Positions 8,905 to 18,193 of a stretch of 64,000 nt of DNA are shown piece by piece (position 1 is the first letter of the stretch; every line of letters starts with the position of its first letter). The position numbers and the translations under genes are program-made. The notes under the pieces were generated by a model. It worked only from the letters and a program-made list of their open reading frames with translations, did not search any database and had not been told where the DNA came from. Source of the DNA: Nocardioides aquaticus (GTDB taxonomy: Bacteria; Actinomycetota; Actinomycetes; Propionibacteriales; Nocardioidaceae); assembly GCF_018459925.1 (NCBI RefSeq), contig NZ_CP075371.1, positions 1,116,001 to 1,180,000 of the forward strand, read 5' to 3'.

Positions 8905-9894
8905 TCAGCTGGCCAGGCGGAAGCCGACGCCCCGGACGGTCTCGATGTAGCGCGGCGAGGACTCGTCGTCGCCGATCTTGCTGCGCAGGCTGGCCACGTA
9001 CCCCTCGACCGCCTTCTTGTCGGCCTCGTTGACGAAGTGGGAGGTCACGAACTCCTGACCCCGCACGGCCAGGACCAGGTCGGCCTTGCTGCGGACCCGC
9101 CGCCCGGTGCGCATCAGCGAGAGCAGGACCTGCGTCTCGGGCTGGGTCAGCGTGAGACCTCGCCCCGCGACCGAGGCGGCCCCGGTGCGGGAGTCGATCG
9201 TCAGCTCGCCGAGCTGGAAGACGTCGCCCTGCACCAGCACCGGGTTGGCCTCCGGGGCCGACGTGGCCACCGGCGCGGCCACGCGACGGCCCGGGGCCGT
9301 CCCCGGGGCGCTCGGGGGGACGGGTGCCGGCGGGGCCATCCGGCGCCCGGGGACCGTGACGGACGGGGGCGCGGGGCGGGGTGCCGGGGAGGGTGCGGGA
9401 GCCGGCGCGACGGCCAGCGCCGGCGCGCTGCCGACGAGGCTCTCCTCGAACTCCCGGCGGGCGGTGGCGACCCACGACTCCTCCTCGACGGGGGTCGGTG
9501 CGGCGACGGCGTTGGCGGCGGCGAACGCCGTCCGGCGCAGCATGGCGTCGGCGCGGGCCCGCAGCTCCCGGGGCCGGAAGGGCTTCACCAGGTAGTCGTC
9601 GGCGCCGGCCTCGAGACCGCGGACGACGTCGATCTCCGAGTCCAACGAGGTGATCATGATCAGGTAGGTCTGGCTGAACTCGCGCAGCCGCTTGGCCACC
9701 GCGAAGCCGTCCATGCCCGGCATGTTCACGTCGAGGGTGGTGAGCAGCGGGGCGTGCTCGCCCACCGCCGCGATCGCCGTGGGGCCGTCCTCGGCGTGCA
9801 CCACCCGGAACCCGCACTGGGTGAGGACGAGCTCGATGAGCGCGCGCGTGTCGGCGTGGTCCTCGGCGATGACCGCGGTGGGGAGCTCTCTCAC
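8905..9894 (-). CDS. Orphan response regulator with an OmpR-type winged helix
   Basis: A receiver domain (about 5-118) has acidic residues in AEDHAD, phosphoacceptor Asp55 in TTLDVNMPGMDG and Lys in YLVKPFRP. A Pro/Ala-rich linker of about 100 residues follows, much longer than usual. A C-terminal DNA-binding domain follows (about 235-329: LTLTQPETQVLLSLMRTG and YIETVRGVGFRLA). No histidine kinase gene is next to it. GTG 9894 is chosen over GTG 9900 because TAGGTT (9902-9907) then sits seven bases before the start. It converges on the polysaccharide-type operon and could regulate it, but no operator was seen. Confidence 0.88.
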   Translation of the reverse strand: MRELPTAVIAEDHADTRALIELVLTQCGFRVVHAEDGPTAIAAVGEHAPLLTTLDVNMPGMDGFAVAKRLREFSQTYLIMITSLDSEIDVVRGLEAGADDYLVKPFRPRELRARADAMLRRTAFAAANAVAAPTPVEEESWVATARREFEESLVGSAPALAVAPAPAPSPAPRPAPPSVTVPGRRMAPPAPVPPSAPGTAPGRRVAAPVATSAPEANPVLVQGDVFQLGELTIDSRTGAASVAGRGLTLTQPETQVLLSLMRTGRRVRSKADLVLAVRGQEFVTSHFVNEADKKAVEGYVASLRSKIGDDESSPRYIETVRGVGFRLAS

Positions 9895-9935
9895 GGGCAC
9901 GAACCTATCCGTTGAGGCGGCGTGGGGAGGCAGAA

Positions 9936-10916
9936 TCAGACCTTGCGGAGGCGGACGTACCTCACGGAGTGGTCACGGTCCTTGCGCAGCACCAGGGTGG
10001 CCCGCGACCGCGTCGGCAGGATGTTGTCGACCAGGTTCGGGCCGTTGATCGTGTCCCAGATCCGCTCCGCCTCCCGGACGGCCTCGCCGTGGGAGAACGC
10101 GGCGTACTTGGCGAAGTAGGAACCGGGGTCGCGGAACGCGGTCTCGCGCAGCCGCAGGAAGCGGGAGACGTACCAGTCGCGGATCTTGTCGCGCCCGGCG
10201 TCGACGTAGATCGAGAAGTCGAAGAAGTCGCTCAGCGTCAGTCCGGCGCTGCCGTCCTCGCGGACCCGGGCCGGCTGCAGGACGTTGAGGCCCTCGATGA
10301 TCACGATGTCGGGACGCTTGACCACGACCCGCTCGTCGGGGACGACGTCGTAGACGAGGTGGGAGTACGTCGGGGCCACGACCTCGTCCCGGCCGGACTT
10401 GATGTCGACGACGAAGCGCAGCAGCGCGCGGCGGTCGTACGACTCCGGGAACCCCTTGCGCTGGAGGAGACCGCGACGCTCGAGCTCGGCGTTGGGGTAG
10501 AGGAAGCCGTCGGTCGTGACCAGCGCCACGTTCGGGTGCTCGGGCCAGTGCGCGAGCATCTGCTGCAGCACGCGGGCGGTGGTCGACTTGCCGACCGCGA
10601 CGGAACCGGCCAGCCCGATCACGAACGGGGTGCGCGGCGGGGTCCGCTGGTGCAGGAACGCCTCGGTGTCGTGGTGCAGCTTGCCCGAGGACTCGACGTA
10701 CAGGCTCAGCAGCCGGGACAGCGGCAGGTAGACGTCCTGCACCTCACGGAGGTCGAGGTTGTCGCCCAGACCGCGTAGCCGGGCGATCTCCTCGTCGGTG
10801 AGCGGGGCCTGCATCTGGGGCGTCAGCGCGGCCCAGGTGTCGCGGTCGAGCTCGAGGTAGGGCGACGACTCGCGGCCGGCGTGCTCCTCGACCGGGGGGC
10901 TCCCGCCAGCGGACAT
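9936..10916 (-). CDS. coaA: Type I pantothenate kinase
   Basis: A 326-residue enzyme that phosphorylates pantothenate, the committed step of CoA synthesis. The P-loop is [17 protein letters not shown] at about residue 103. Other family stretches are [27 protein letters not shown] and [12 protein letters not shown]. It ends in [12 protein letters not shown]. The ATG at 10916 has AAGACT seven bases upstream on the minus strand. It is divergent from glmS with a 74-base gap. Confidence 0.97.
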   Translation of the reverse strand: MSAGGSPPVEEHAGRESSPYLELDRDTWAALTPQMQAPLTDEEIARLRGLGDNLDLREVQDVYLPLSRLLSLYVESSGKLHHDTEAFLHQRTPPRTPFVIGLAGSVAVGKSTTARVLQQMLAHWPEHPNVALVTTDGFLYPNAELERRGLLQRKGFPESYDRRALLRFVVDIKSGRDEVVAPTYSHLVYDVVPDERVVVKRPDIVIIEGLNVLQPARVREDGSAGLTLSDFFDFSIYVDAGRDKIRDWYVSRFLRLRETAFRDPGSYFAKYAAFSHGEAVREAERIWDTINGPNLVDNILPTRSRATLVLRKDRDHSVRYVRLRKV

Positions 10917-10990
10917 GCGGGGAAGTCTTGCAGCCGCGCTGCTGCGTGGGTCGTCGGGGCCGGGCCCGGGGCTCGGTAGAGTCGTGCCCC

Positions 10991-12835
10991 ATGTGCGGGA
11001 TCGTGGGCTACGTCGGGCCGAAGTCAGCCCAGGAGGTCGTCGTCGAGGGACTGCGCCGCCTGGAGTACCGGGGATACGACTCCGCGGGGGTGGCGCTCGT
11101 CGTGGACGGTGCGCTGGTCGTCGACAAGAAGGCCGGGAAGCTGGCCAACCTGGAGAAGGCGATCGCGGAGACGCCGCTGCCGGCGGCGACCACCGGCATC
11201 GGGCACACCCGGTGGGCCACGCACGGCCCGCCGACCGACGCCAACGCGCACCCGCACCTCGGCGACGCCCGCCGGGTCGCGCTCGTGCACAACGGGATCA
11301 TCGAGAACTTCGACGCGCTGCGCACCCAGCTCGAGGCCGACGGCCACCAGCTGGTCTCCGACACCGACACCGAGGTCGTGGCCCACCTGGTCGAGCTGCA
11401 GGTGCGCTCCGGGGTCGACCTGACCGAGGGCATGCAGCGGGTCTGCCAGGTGCTCGAGGGTGCCTTCACCCTCGTGGCCGTGGACTCCCAGGACCCCGAG
11501 CGGGTCGTCGCCGCACGCCGCAACTCCCCGCTGGTCGTCGGCCTGGGCGACGGCGAGAACTTCCTCGGCTCCGACGTCGCGGCCTTCATCGAGCACACCC
11601 GCGAGGCGCTCGAGCTCGGTCAGGACACGGTGGTCACGATCACCGCCGCCGGCGTCGAGGTCACCGACTTCCACGGCGTGCCCCAGGAGGGGGTGCGCTA
11701 CCACGTCGACTGGGACCTCTCGGCCGCCGAGAAGGACGGCCACGACTGGTTCATGCGCAAGGAGATCTTCGAGCAGCCGCGGGCCGTCGCGGACTCCCTG
11801 CTCGGTCGCCGCACGCGTACCGGAGCCCTGCAGCTGGACGAGATGCGGCTCTCGGACCAGGAGATCCGCGACATCGACAAGATCATCATCATCGCCGCCG
11901 GCACGTCGTTCTACGCCGGCATGGTCGCCAAGTACGCCATCGAGCACTGGTGCCGGGTGCCGGTCGAGGTCGAGCTGTCGAGCGAGTTCCGCTACCGCGA
12001 CCCGATCCTGGACTTCTCGACGCTGGTCGTGGCGATCAGCCAGTCCGGCGAGACCGCGGACACCCTCCAGGCGATCCGGCACGCGCGCACCCAGCGCTCG
12101 AAGGTGCTGGCCATCTGCAACACCAACGGCTCGACGATCCCGCGCGAGTCCGACGCGGTGATCTACACCCACGCCGGCCCGGAGATCGGCGTCGCCTCGA
12201 CCAAGGGCTTCCTGACCCAGCTGGTCGCGACCTACCTGCTCGCGCTCTACATCGCGCAGGTCAAGGGCACCCGCTACGGCGACGAGATCGCCGAGGTGAT
12301 GCACCAGCTCGAGGCGATCCCGGCACAGATCGAGGAGCTCCTGGGCCGCTGCGAGGAGGTGTACGAGCTCGCCCGCGCCCACGTGACGGCCACCTCGGTG
12401 CTCTTCCTGGGCCGCCACGCCGGCTACCCGGTGGCGCTCGAGGGGGCGCTGAAGCTCAAGGAGATCGCCTACCTGCACGCCGAGGGCTTCGCGGCCGGCG
12501 AGCTCAAGCACGGTCCGATCGCGCTGATCACCGACGGGCTGCCGGTGCTGTGCGTCGTGCCGCCCCAGGGCCGCGACCAGCTGCACGCCAAGATGCTGTC
12601 GGGCATCCAGGAGGTCCGGGCCCGCGGCGCGCGGACGATCTGCCTGGCCGAGGAGGGCGACGAGGCGATCCCGCGCTACGCCGACCACCTGATCCGGCTG
12701 CCCAAGGTGCCGGTGCTGCTCCAGCCGCTGGTGGCCACGGTGCCGCTGCAGCTCTTCGCCTGCGAGCTGGCCACCGGGCTCGGCCACGACGTCGACCAGC
12801 CCCGCAACCTGGCGAAGTCGGTCACCGTCGAGTGA
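10991..12835 (+). CDS. glmS: Glutamine--fructose-6-phosphate aminotransferase (isomerizing)
   Basis: A 614-residue GlmS that makes glucosamine-6-phosphate, the first step towards UDP-GlcNAc. The N-terminal class II glutaminase domain begins MCGIVGYVG with the nucleophilic Cys2. Two SIS domains follow ([10 protein letters not shown] at about 299 and [24 protein letters not shown] at about 470). The C-terminus NLAKSVTVE is the normal catalytic end. TAGAGT lies eight bases before the ATG. No glmS ribozyme was seen in the short gap with coaA. acpS overlaps its stop. Confidence 0.98.
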   Translation: MCGIVGYVGPKSAQEVVVEGLRRLEYRGYDSAGVALVVDGALVVDKKAGKLANLEKAIAETPLPAATTGIGHTRWATHGPPTDANAHPHLGDARRVALVHNGIIENFDALRTQLEADGHQLVSDTDTEVVAHLVELQVRSGVDLTEGMQRVCQVLEGAFTLVAVDSQDPERVVAARRNSPLVVGLGDGENFLGSDVAAFIEHTREALELGQDTVVTITAAGVEVTDFHGVPQEGVRYHVDWDLSAAEKDGHDWFMRKEIFEQPRAVADSLLGRRTRTGALQLDEMRLSDQEIRDIDKIIIIAAGTSFYAGMVAKYAIEHWCRVPVEVELSSEFRYRDPILDFSTLVVAISQSGETADTLQAIRHARTQRSKVLAICNTNGSTIPRESDAVIYTHAGPEIGVASTKGFLTQLVATYLLALYIAQVKGTRYGDEIAEVMHQLEAIPAQIEELLGRCEEVYELARAHVTATSVLFLGRHAGYPVALEGALKLKEIAYLHAEGFAAGELKHGPIALITDGLPVLCVVPPQGRDQLHAKMLSGIQEVRARGARTICLAEEGDEAIPRYADHLIRLPKVPVLLQPLVATVPLQLFACELATGLGHDVDQPRNLAKSVTVE

Positions 12836-13185
12836 GCGTGCTCGGCGTCGGCATCGACGTCTGCGACATCGCGCGGTTCGGGCTCTCGCTCGACCGCACC
12901 CCGGGCCTGCGCGAACGACTGTTCACCCCCGCCGAGGCCGGCCGCTCGCTGGCCTCCCTGGCCGCGCGGTTCGCTGCCAAGGAGGCGCTGGCCAAGTCCC
13001 TGGGCGCCCCCGGCGGCCTGGCGTGGCACGACGCCGAGGTCGTCTCGGAGGAGACCGGCCGCCCCCGGCTGGAGATGCGGGGCTCGGTGCTCGCCCGGGC
13101 GGCCGAGCTCGGCGCCACCTCGGTCCACGTCTCGCTGTCCCACGACGCCGGCATCGCCTCGGCCGTGGTGGTGCTGGAGGGCTGA
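12832..13185 (+). CDS. acpS: Holo-[acyl-carrier-protein] synthase
   Basis: A 117-residue 4'-phosphopantetheinyl transferase that activates the fatty-acid acyl carrier protein using CoA. The Mg-binding Asp is in [12 protein letters not shown]. The Glu and Lys are in [14 protein letters not shown], and [16 protein letters not shown] closes the family pattern. GTG 12832 overlaps the glmS stop by four bases, so it is coupled to glmS. Confidence 0.95.
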   Translation: MSVLGVGIDVCDIARFGLSLDRTPGLRERLFTPAEAGRSLASLAARFAAKEALAKSLGAPGGLAWHDAEVVSEETGRPRLEMRGSVLARAAELGATSVHVSLSHDAGIASAVVVLEG

Positions 13186-13212
13186 GGCGGGCGCTGAGCG
13201 GGAGTCGTGGGG

Positions 13213-13258
13213 GTCGTGTGCCTGACCACGGTCCTCACGCCGTCGTCAGGCACACGAC
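13213..13258. repeat. Palindromic repeat, copy A (arms GTCGTGTGCCTGA)
   Basis: GTCGTGTGCCTGA at 13213-13225 is perfectly complementary to 13246-13258. The 20-base loop can form an inner ACGG/CCGT pairing. The right arm provides the stop codon of the AbiEi-like gene. The arms and the following TCGTCCGGGTCG recur identically at copy C (14351-14408) on the other side of that gene. Confidence 0.85.
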
Positions 13259-14199
13259 TCGTCCGGGTCGAGACGCAGAAGGATCCGCAGGTCCCGGGCC
13301 AGCTGGTCGGGCTCGTGGCGCAGCTCGAGCGCGGTGCACCCGACCACGGTGCGACCCGGACCGGACAACCGCCGGTGTCGCTGCTTGTCGTTGCTCCACG
13401 ACCGGACCTCGGCGTGGAACGCGCCGTCCACCTCGAGCACGACGACGTGACCGTCGGGCAGGTCCCACTCGGCATCGGTCCATCGGGCCCGCCCCGCCGC
13501 GTCGTGGCGTGGTCGCTGCCGGTCGGGGAGTGGCAAGCGGTGGACGCGGCACAGGTCTACCAGGTCGAGCTCGGCGCGGGAGTGCGACCCGTGGGCGACG
13601 TCCTCCAGCACGGAGCGGAAGGACGCGGCGCGTCGCAGTGGGCGGAGGCGGGGGATCCAGGACTGCAGCCGCTCCGCGGTGGTCAACCGCTGCTGGACCA
13701 CGGCTGCCAGCACCCCGTGCGCCGAGCGCAGGTCCGCGTCGTAGGCGGCCCACAGCAGCACCGCCGGCTCGAGCCGGGCCAGGGGGAGACCGCCACCAGG
13801 ACGCAGCAGCAGGTCGAGGGGCCGGCGGGTCCGGAAGAAGCGGACGCCCGGGACCAGTTCGAAGCTCAGCTCGTCGTCGACCCAGACAGTGAGGGTGTCG
13901 CGTTCCCACCCGGAGAGACCGAGGGCCGCTGCGGCGGACAGGCTCCCGAGCATGCTGCGCCGACCGGCGTGCAGGACCGCCAGCCACCGTCGCTGCGGCA
14001 GGCTGAGCGGGCCGGTGGTCGTGCTGACGACGCGGGGCGTACGCGCCACCCAACGTCCGCCGCGGACCTCGGCGTCGACGTGGTCCCAGTCGATCCCGTG
14101 CGCCGTCAGCTGCCTGCGGGCGACCATCCCGGCCTGGCTGTCGATGAGGGCCCGTACGGCGCGGTGCTGCTCGCCGCGGGGCCGGGGCTCGGGGTGCAC
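13246..14199 (-). CDS. AbiEi/DUF559-like protein (no toxin partner)
   Basis: A 317-residue protein of a multi-copy actinobacterial family. The N-terminal part (EQHRAVRALIDSQAGMVARR and GIDWDHVDAEVRGGRWVART) resembles the helix-turn-helix of AbiEi antitoxins. The C-terminal part (DGHVVVLEVDGAFHAEVRSW, then [20 protein letters not shown]) resembles the DUF559/Vsr-type nuclease fold with candidate acidic residues. No AbiEii nucleotidyltransferase toxin follows. GTG 14199 has GACAGT six bases upstream. The gene is flanked by matching palindromes, and its last codons lie inside one of them. Cellular role unknown. Confidence 0.75.
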   Translation of the reverse strand: MHPEPRPRGEQHRAVRALIDSQAGMVARRQLTAHGIDWDHVDAEVRGGRWVARTPRVVSTTTGPLSLPQRRWLAVLHAGRRSMLGSLSAAAALGLSGWERDTLTVWVDDELSFELVPGVRFFRTRRPLDLLLRPGGGLPLARLEPAVLLWAAYDADLRSAHGVLAAVVQQRLTTAERLQSWIPRLRPLRRAASFRSVLEDVAHGSHSRAELDLVDLCRVHRLPLPDRQRPRHDAAGRARWTDAEWDLPDGHVVVLEVDGAFHAEVRSWSNDKQRHRRLSGPGRTVVGCTALELRHEPDQLARDLRILLRLDPDESCA

Positions 14200-14265
14200 G
14201 GGTCCACTGTCGGCGGGAGCGCCGCGCGGGGCCGTCGCTGGCGGGCGCCCTGGGGATGACCGTGC

Positions 14266-14317
14266 GGGGTCGTGTGCGTGTGGACGGTCTCGGGACCGTG
14301 CTGGGGCACACGACCCC
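14266..14317. repeat. Palindromic repeat, copy B (diverged)
   Basis: GGGGTCGTGTGC (14266-14277) pairs perfectly with 14306-14317. An inner ACGGTC/GACCGT stem lies around the tetraloop TCGG. It shares the TCGTGTGC core with copies A and C. It lies in the divergent gap between the AbiEi-like gene and nnr, so it is not a terminator of either. Confidence 0.75.
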
Positions 14318-14350
14318 CGCCGGGGACGAGGCTCCAGGCCGACTCGCACA

Positions 14351-14396
14351 GTCGTGTGCCTGACGGCGACCTGGCGACCGTCCTCAGGCACACGAC
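14351..14396. repeat. Palindromic repeat, copy C (same arms as copy A)
   Basis: GTCGTGTGCCTGA (14351-14363) pairs perfectly with 14384-14396 around a 20-base loop. Arms and right flank are identical to copy A, while most of the loop differs. It sits just upstream of the nnr promoter (TAGCGT at 14428-14433). Confidence 0.85.
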
Positions 14397-14439
14397 TCGT
14401 CCGGGTCGGCGGGCGGCGGCGCCCCGCTAGCGTGGCGGG

Positions 14440-15867
14440 ATGAGGAGCGCGCACACGGTGGAGCAGGTCAGGGCGGCCGAGGGGGCGCTGATGGCGCAGC
14501 TGCCCGAGGGGGCGCTGATGCAGCGGGCCGCGGCCGGGCTGGCGCACGCGGTGCTGGCCCTGCTGGCCGGGCCGGCGGGGGACCAGCCGGCGTACGGGCG
14601 TCGTGTGCTGCTGCTCGTCGGCGGCGGCGACAACGGCGGTGACGCCCTGTGGGCGGGCGCGCGGCTGGCGGCGCGCGGGTGCGCGGTCGAGGCCGTGCTG
14701 CTCTCCGACCACGCCCGCGCCGACGGCCTGGCCGCGCTGCGCGCCGCGGGCGGGCGGGTGGTCCCCGCGGGCACCGCCCACCGCCCCGACGTCGTCCTGG
14801 ACGGGATCGTCGGGATCGGCGGGCGACCCGGGCTGCGGCCGGACGCGGTCGCCGAGCTCGGGCGGTACGCCGGGGTGCCGGTCGTCGCGGTCGACACCCC
14901 GTCCGGCGTCGACGTCGACACCGGCGAGGTCGACGGTGCCCACGTGACGGCCACGCTGACCGTCACCTTCGGCACGCACAAGCCCTGCCACCTCCTCGAC
15001 CCCGCCGCCCTGGCGTGCGGCCCGGTGCACCTGGTCGGCCTCGGCCTCGACCTGCCGGCGCCGGCGGTCGAGGCGCTGCAGCCCGACGACGTGGCCGCGC
15101 TGCTGCCGGTGCCGGGTCCGCTGGACCACAAGTACTCCCGCGGCGTGGTCGGCGTCCGCGCCGGCTCGGCCACCTACCCCGGGGCCGGCCTGCTCAGCGT
15201 CCTGGGCGCCGCGGTGGGGCTGGTCGGCATGGTCCGCTACGTCGGCGACGACCTGGTGGGCGACCGCGTCCGCGAGGCGCACCCCGAGGTCGTCGGGGCC
15301 GGCCGGGTGCAGGCGTGGCTGGTCGGCAGCGGGAGCGGCGACGGGGCCGCCGGCACCCTGGACGAGGCGCTGGCCGACGACGTGCCGCTGGTGGTCGACG
15401 CCGACGCGCTGGTGCACCTGACCGCCCCGGCCCCCGGCCACGCGGTGCTGACGCCGCACGCCGGTGAGCTGGCCCGGATGCTCGACGTCGCCCGCGAGGA
15501 CGTCGAGGCGCGCCCGCTCCACCACGTCCGGGCGGCGGTGGACCGCTACCGCTGCACCGTCCTGCTCAAGGGCCGGCACACCCTGGTCGCCGCCCCCGGC
15601 CACCCGGTCCGGGTCACCACCACCGGGACCCCCTGGCTGGCCACGGCCGGCGCCGGCGACGTCCTCGGCGGGCTCGTCGGGGCCCTGCTCGCCGCGGGCC
15701 TGGAGCCGTACGACGCGGCGTCGGTGGGCAGCTGGCTGCACGGGGCCGCGGCCACCACCGCGGCCGACGGTGGCCCCCTCACCGCGAGCGCCGTCGCGGG
15801 CGCGCTGCCCGGGGTCGTCCGGGACCTGCTGCGCGCCGCCCCGCGGGGCGGGAGCCCCGCACCCTGA
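14440..15867 (+). CDS. nnr: Bifunctional NAD(P)HX epimerase / ADP-dependent NAD(P)HX dehydratase
   Basis: A 475-residue repair enzyme for hydrated NAD(P)H. The N-terminal YjeF epimerase domain (about 1-205) has LLLVGGGDNGGDALWAGARL and VVAVDTPSGVDVDTGEV. The C-terminal ribokinase-like dehydratase domain (about 215-470) has LDHKYSRGVVGVRAGSATYPGA, VLTPHAGELARML and the ATP/ADP site WLATAGAGDVLGGLVGALLA. The ATG at 14440 lies six bases after TAGCGT and fits a leaderless start. It precedes alr by 23 bases, a common actinobacterial order. Confidence 0.95.
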   Translation: MRSAHTVEQVRAAEGALMAQLPEGALMQRAAAGLAHAVLALLAGPAGDQPAYGRRVLLLVGGGDNGGDALWAGARLAARGCAVEAVLLSDHARADGLAALRAAGGRVVPAGTAHRPDVVLDGIVGIGGRPGLRPDAVAELGRYAGVPVVAVDTPSGVDVDTGEVDGAHVTATLTVTFGTHKPCHLLDPAALACGPVHLVGLGLDLPAPAVEALQPDDVAALLPVPGPLDHKYSRGVVGVRAGSATYPGAGLLSVLGAAVGLVGMVRYVGDDLVGDRVREAHPEVVGAGRVQAWLVGSGSGDGAAGTLDEALADDVPLVVDADALVHLTAPAPGHAVLTPHAGELARMLDVAREDVEARPLHHVRAAVDRYRCTVLLKGRHTLVAAPGHPVRVTTTGTPWLATAGAGDVLGGLVGALLAAGLEPYDAASVGSWLHGAAATTAADGGPLTASAVAGALPGVVRDLLRAAPRGGSPAP

Positions 15868-15890
15868 CGACGGTGGAAGGATGGTCGGTC

Positions 15891-17084
15891 ATGAGCAGGC
15901 CCCCCACCGATCGGCCCGCACCCCGCGCGGAGATCGTGGTCGACCTCGCCGCGGTGCGGCACAACGTCCGCGTGCTGCGGGAGACCGCCGGCGTGCCGCT
16001 GATCGCGGTGGTCAAGGCCGACGGCTACGGTCACGGGATGGCGCCCGTCGCCCGCGCGGCCCGCGCCGCCGGCGCCGAGTGGCTCGCGACCGCCACGCCC
16101 GACGAGGCGCTGGGTCTCCGCGCCGCCGGCGACACCGGCCCGCTGCTGTGCTGGCTCAGCGCCCCCGGGGAGGACCTCGCGCCGGCCCTGGCCGCCGGGA
16201 TCGACGTCAGCGCCTACTCGGTCGACGCCCTCGACGAGCTCGCGGACGCCGTGCGCCGCGCCGGCCCGGACGCCCCGCCGGCCCTGGTCCACCTCAAGGT
16301 CGACACCGGCCTGTCGCGCGGTGGCGCGGCCGAGGCCGACTGGCAGCCGTTCCTGGCCCGTGCCCGCGCCGGCGAGCAGGACGGCGCCTGGCGGGTCGTC
16401 GGCCTGTGGTCCCACCTGGCCTGCGCCGACGAGCCCGACCACCCCGCCAATGACGCCCAGCAGGACGCCTTCGAGCGTGCGCTGGCCCTGGCCGCGGACA
16501 TCGGGCTGCGTCCCGAGCTGCGCCACCTCGCCAACTCCGCGGCCACCCTGACCCGGCCGGGTGCGCGCTACGACGCGGTCCGCTGCGGCCTGGCCGTCTA
16601 CGGCCTCGACCCCGCCCCGGGCGTGCCCCACGGCACCGACCTGCGCCCGGCGATGACGGTGCGCGCCCGGATCGCGCTGCTCAAGCGGGTCGGGCCCGGC
16701 GACGGCGTGTCCTACGGCCACACCTGGGTCGCCCCCGCCCCGACCACGCTGGCGCTGGTCCCGGCCGGGTACGCCGAGGGCGTCCCGCGCCACGCCGCGA
16801 CCGGTCCCACGGGGCCGGCGGCCGAGGTCGCGGTCGGCGGGCGGCGCCGTCCGATCCGTGGACGCGTCTGCATGGACCAGGTGATGGTCGACCTCGGCGA
16901 CGACGACGTCAGCGCAGGCGACGAGGTCGTCCTGTTCGGCCCGCCCGGCGAGGGCCGCCCGACCGCCCAGGAGTGGGCCGAGGCGTGCGGCACCATCAGC
17001 TACGAGATCGTCACCCGCGTCGGCGGCCGGATGCCGCGCCGCCACACCGACAGCGACACCGACCCCCAGGAGGCCCGGGCATGA
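15891..17084 (+). CDS. alr: Alanine racemase
   Basis: A 397-residue PLP enzyme interconverting L- and D-alanine for peptidoglycan. The PLP lysine is in VIAVVKADGYGHGM. The catalytic Tyr region is GVSYGHTWVAP, and RGRVCMDQVMVDLG is the C-terminal domain signature. ATG 15891 is preceded by GGAAGG and gives the expected N-terminus; an in-frame ATG at 15873 is rejected. The alpha/beta hydrolase start overlaps its stop. Confidence 0.97.
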   Translation: MSRPPTDRPAPRAEIVVDLAAVRHNVRVLRETAGVPLIAVVKADGYGHGMAPVARAARAAGAEWLATATPDEALGLRAAGDTGPLLCWLSAPGEDLAPALAAGIDVSAYSVDALDELADAVRRAGPDAPPALVHLKVDTGLSRGGAAEADWQPFLARARAGEQDGAWRVVGLWSHLACADEPDHPANDAQQDAFERALALAADIGLRPELRHLANSAATLTRPGARYDAVRCGLAVYGLDPAPGVPHGTDLRPAMTVRARIALLKRVGPGDGVSYGHTWVAPAPTTLALVPAGYAEGVPRHAATGPTGPAAEVAVGGRRRPIRGRVCMDQVMVDLGDDDVSAGDEVVLFGPPGEGRPTAQEWAEACGTISYEIVTRVGGRMPRRHTDSDTDPQEARA

Positions 17085-18193
17085 GCCGCGGACGTGTGAT
17101 CGGCGCCGTCGCCGGAGGGCTCGGCCTGGCCGCGGCCGGCACCGCCTTCGGCGTGGTCCACCAGGCCCGCTCGATCGGCCGACGCCGACCCAGCGCCGAG
17201 GACGAGGAGCACCGCGACGACGAGCAGGCGGCGTACGGCCCGGACGGCACGCCGACCTTCGGCCGGCTCCGCTCGCGTCCCGTCACCGTGGTCGCCGACG
17301 ACGGGGTGCCGCTGCACGTCGAGGTCGACGAGGTCACCGCGCGCGGGGGAGCCGGCACGACCCCGAGCCCGACCGTGGTGCTGGTCCACGGCTACTGCCT
17401 CCAGCTCGACTGCTGGCACTTCCAGCGCGCGGCCTACCGCGGCCGGCTGCGCACCGTGCTCTACGACCAGCGCAGCCACGGCCGCTCCGGCCGGTCGTCG
17501 CGGGAGCACGCCACCATCGGCCAGCTCGGCCGGGACCTGCAGCGGGTGCTGGACGAGGTCGTGCCCGACGGTCCCGTGGTCCTGGTCGGCCACTCGATGG
17601 GCGGGATGAGCGTGATCTCCCTGCTGGTCACGCACCCCGAGCTGCTCGAGGGGCGCGTGGTGGGGGTGGCCCTGGTGGCGACCACCGCCGGCGGGATCGA
17701 CCCCGGCCGCATCCTGCTGCCGCTGCTGCCGGCGCGGTTGTCCGGCGAGCTGACCGGCACCGCGGTCAGCACCCTGCGCCTGGGCCACCGCGCGGTCGAC
17801 TCGGTGCGCCGGCTCGGCAAGATCGTGGCCCGCGTCGGCACCGACGTGCTCGCCTTCGGCGACCCGATGCCGGCCTCGTACGTCGACTTCGTCGACCGGA
17901 TGCTGGCCGCGACGCCGTTCGAGGTGGTCAGCGACTTCTTCCCCAGCTTCCGCGACTTCGACGAGTTCGGCGCGGTGGGCGTGCTGGCCCGGGTGCCGAC
18001 GGTCGTGGTCTGCGGCACCGCGGACCGGCTCACCTCGATCGGCCACAGCCGCAAGCTGCACCAGCGGATCCCCGGCTCGCGCCTGGTCGAGCTCGAGGGC
18101 GCCGGGCACCTCGTCCTGCTGGAGCGCCACGCGGAGGTCACCGCGGCCATCGACGACCTGCTCGAGCGCGCCGGGGAACGGCTCGCCTCGTGA
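17081..18193 (+). CDS. Alpha/beta-fold hydrolase, probably membrane-anchored at its N-terminus
   Basis: 370 residues. A short hydrophobic N-terminus (VIGAVAGGLGLAAAGTAFGVV) is followed by a charged linker and an alpha/beta hydrolase domain (from about 90). That domain has the oxyanion region VLVHGYCLQLDCWHF, nucleophile elbow GHSMGG (Ser at about residue 173), Asp in CGTADRLTS and His in GAGHLVLLERH. It overlaps alr on one side and GNAT-tsaE on the other, an arrangement conserved in this order of bacteria. Substrate unknown. Confidence 0.87.
   Translation: MSRGRVIGAVAGGLGLAAAGTAFGVVHQARSIGRRRPSAEDEEHRDDEQAAYGPDGTPTFGRLRSRPVTVVADDGVPLHVEVDEVTARGGAGTTPSPTVVLVHGYCLQLDCWHFQRAAYRGRLRTVLYDQRSHGRSGRSSREHATIGQLGRDLQRVLDEVVPDGPVVLVGHSMGGMSVISLLVTHPELLEGRVVGVALVATTAGGIDPGRILLPLLPARLSGELTGTAVSTLRLGHRAVDSVRRLGKIVARVGTDVLAFGDPMPASYVDFVDRMLAATPFEVVSDFFPSFRDFDEFGAVGVLARVPTVVVCGTADRLTSIGHSRKLHQRIPGSRLVELEGAGHLVLLERHAEVTAAIDDLLERAGERLAS

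Noticed and set aside
10917..10990. glmS ribozyme upstream of glmS
   Set aside because: The gap is only 74 bases, is shared with divergent coaA, and glmS appears leaderless.
13246..14199. A complete AbiE toxin-antitoxin pair
   Set aside because: Only the AbiEi-like half is present; the next gene is nnr, not an AbiEii nucleotidyltransferase.
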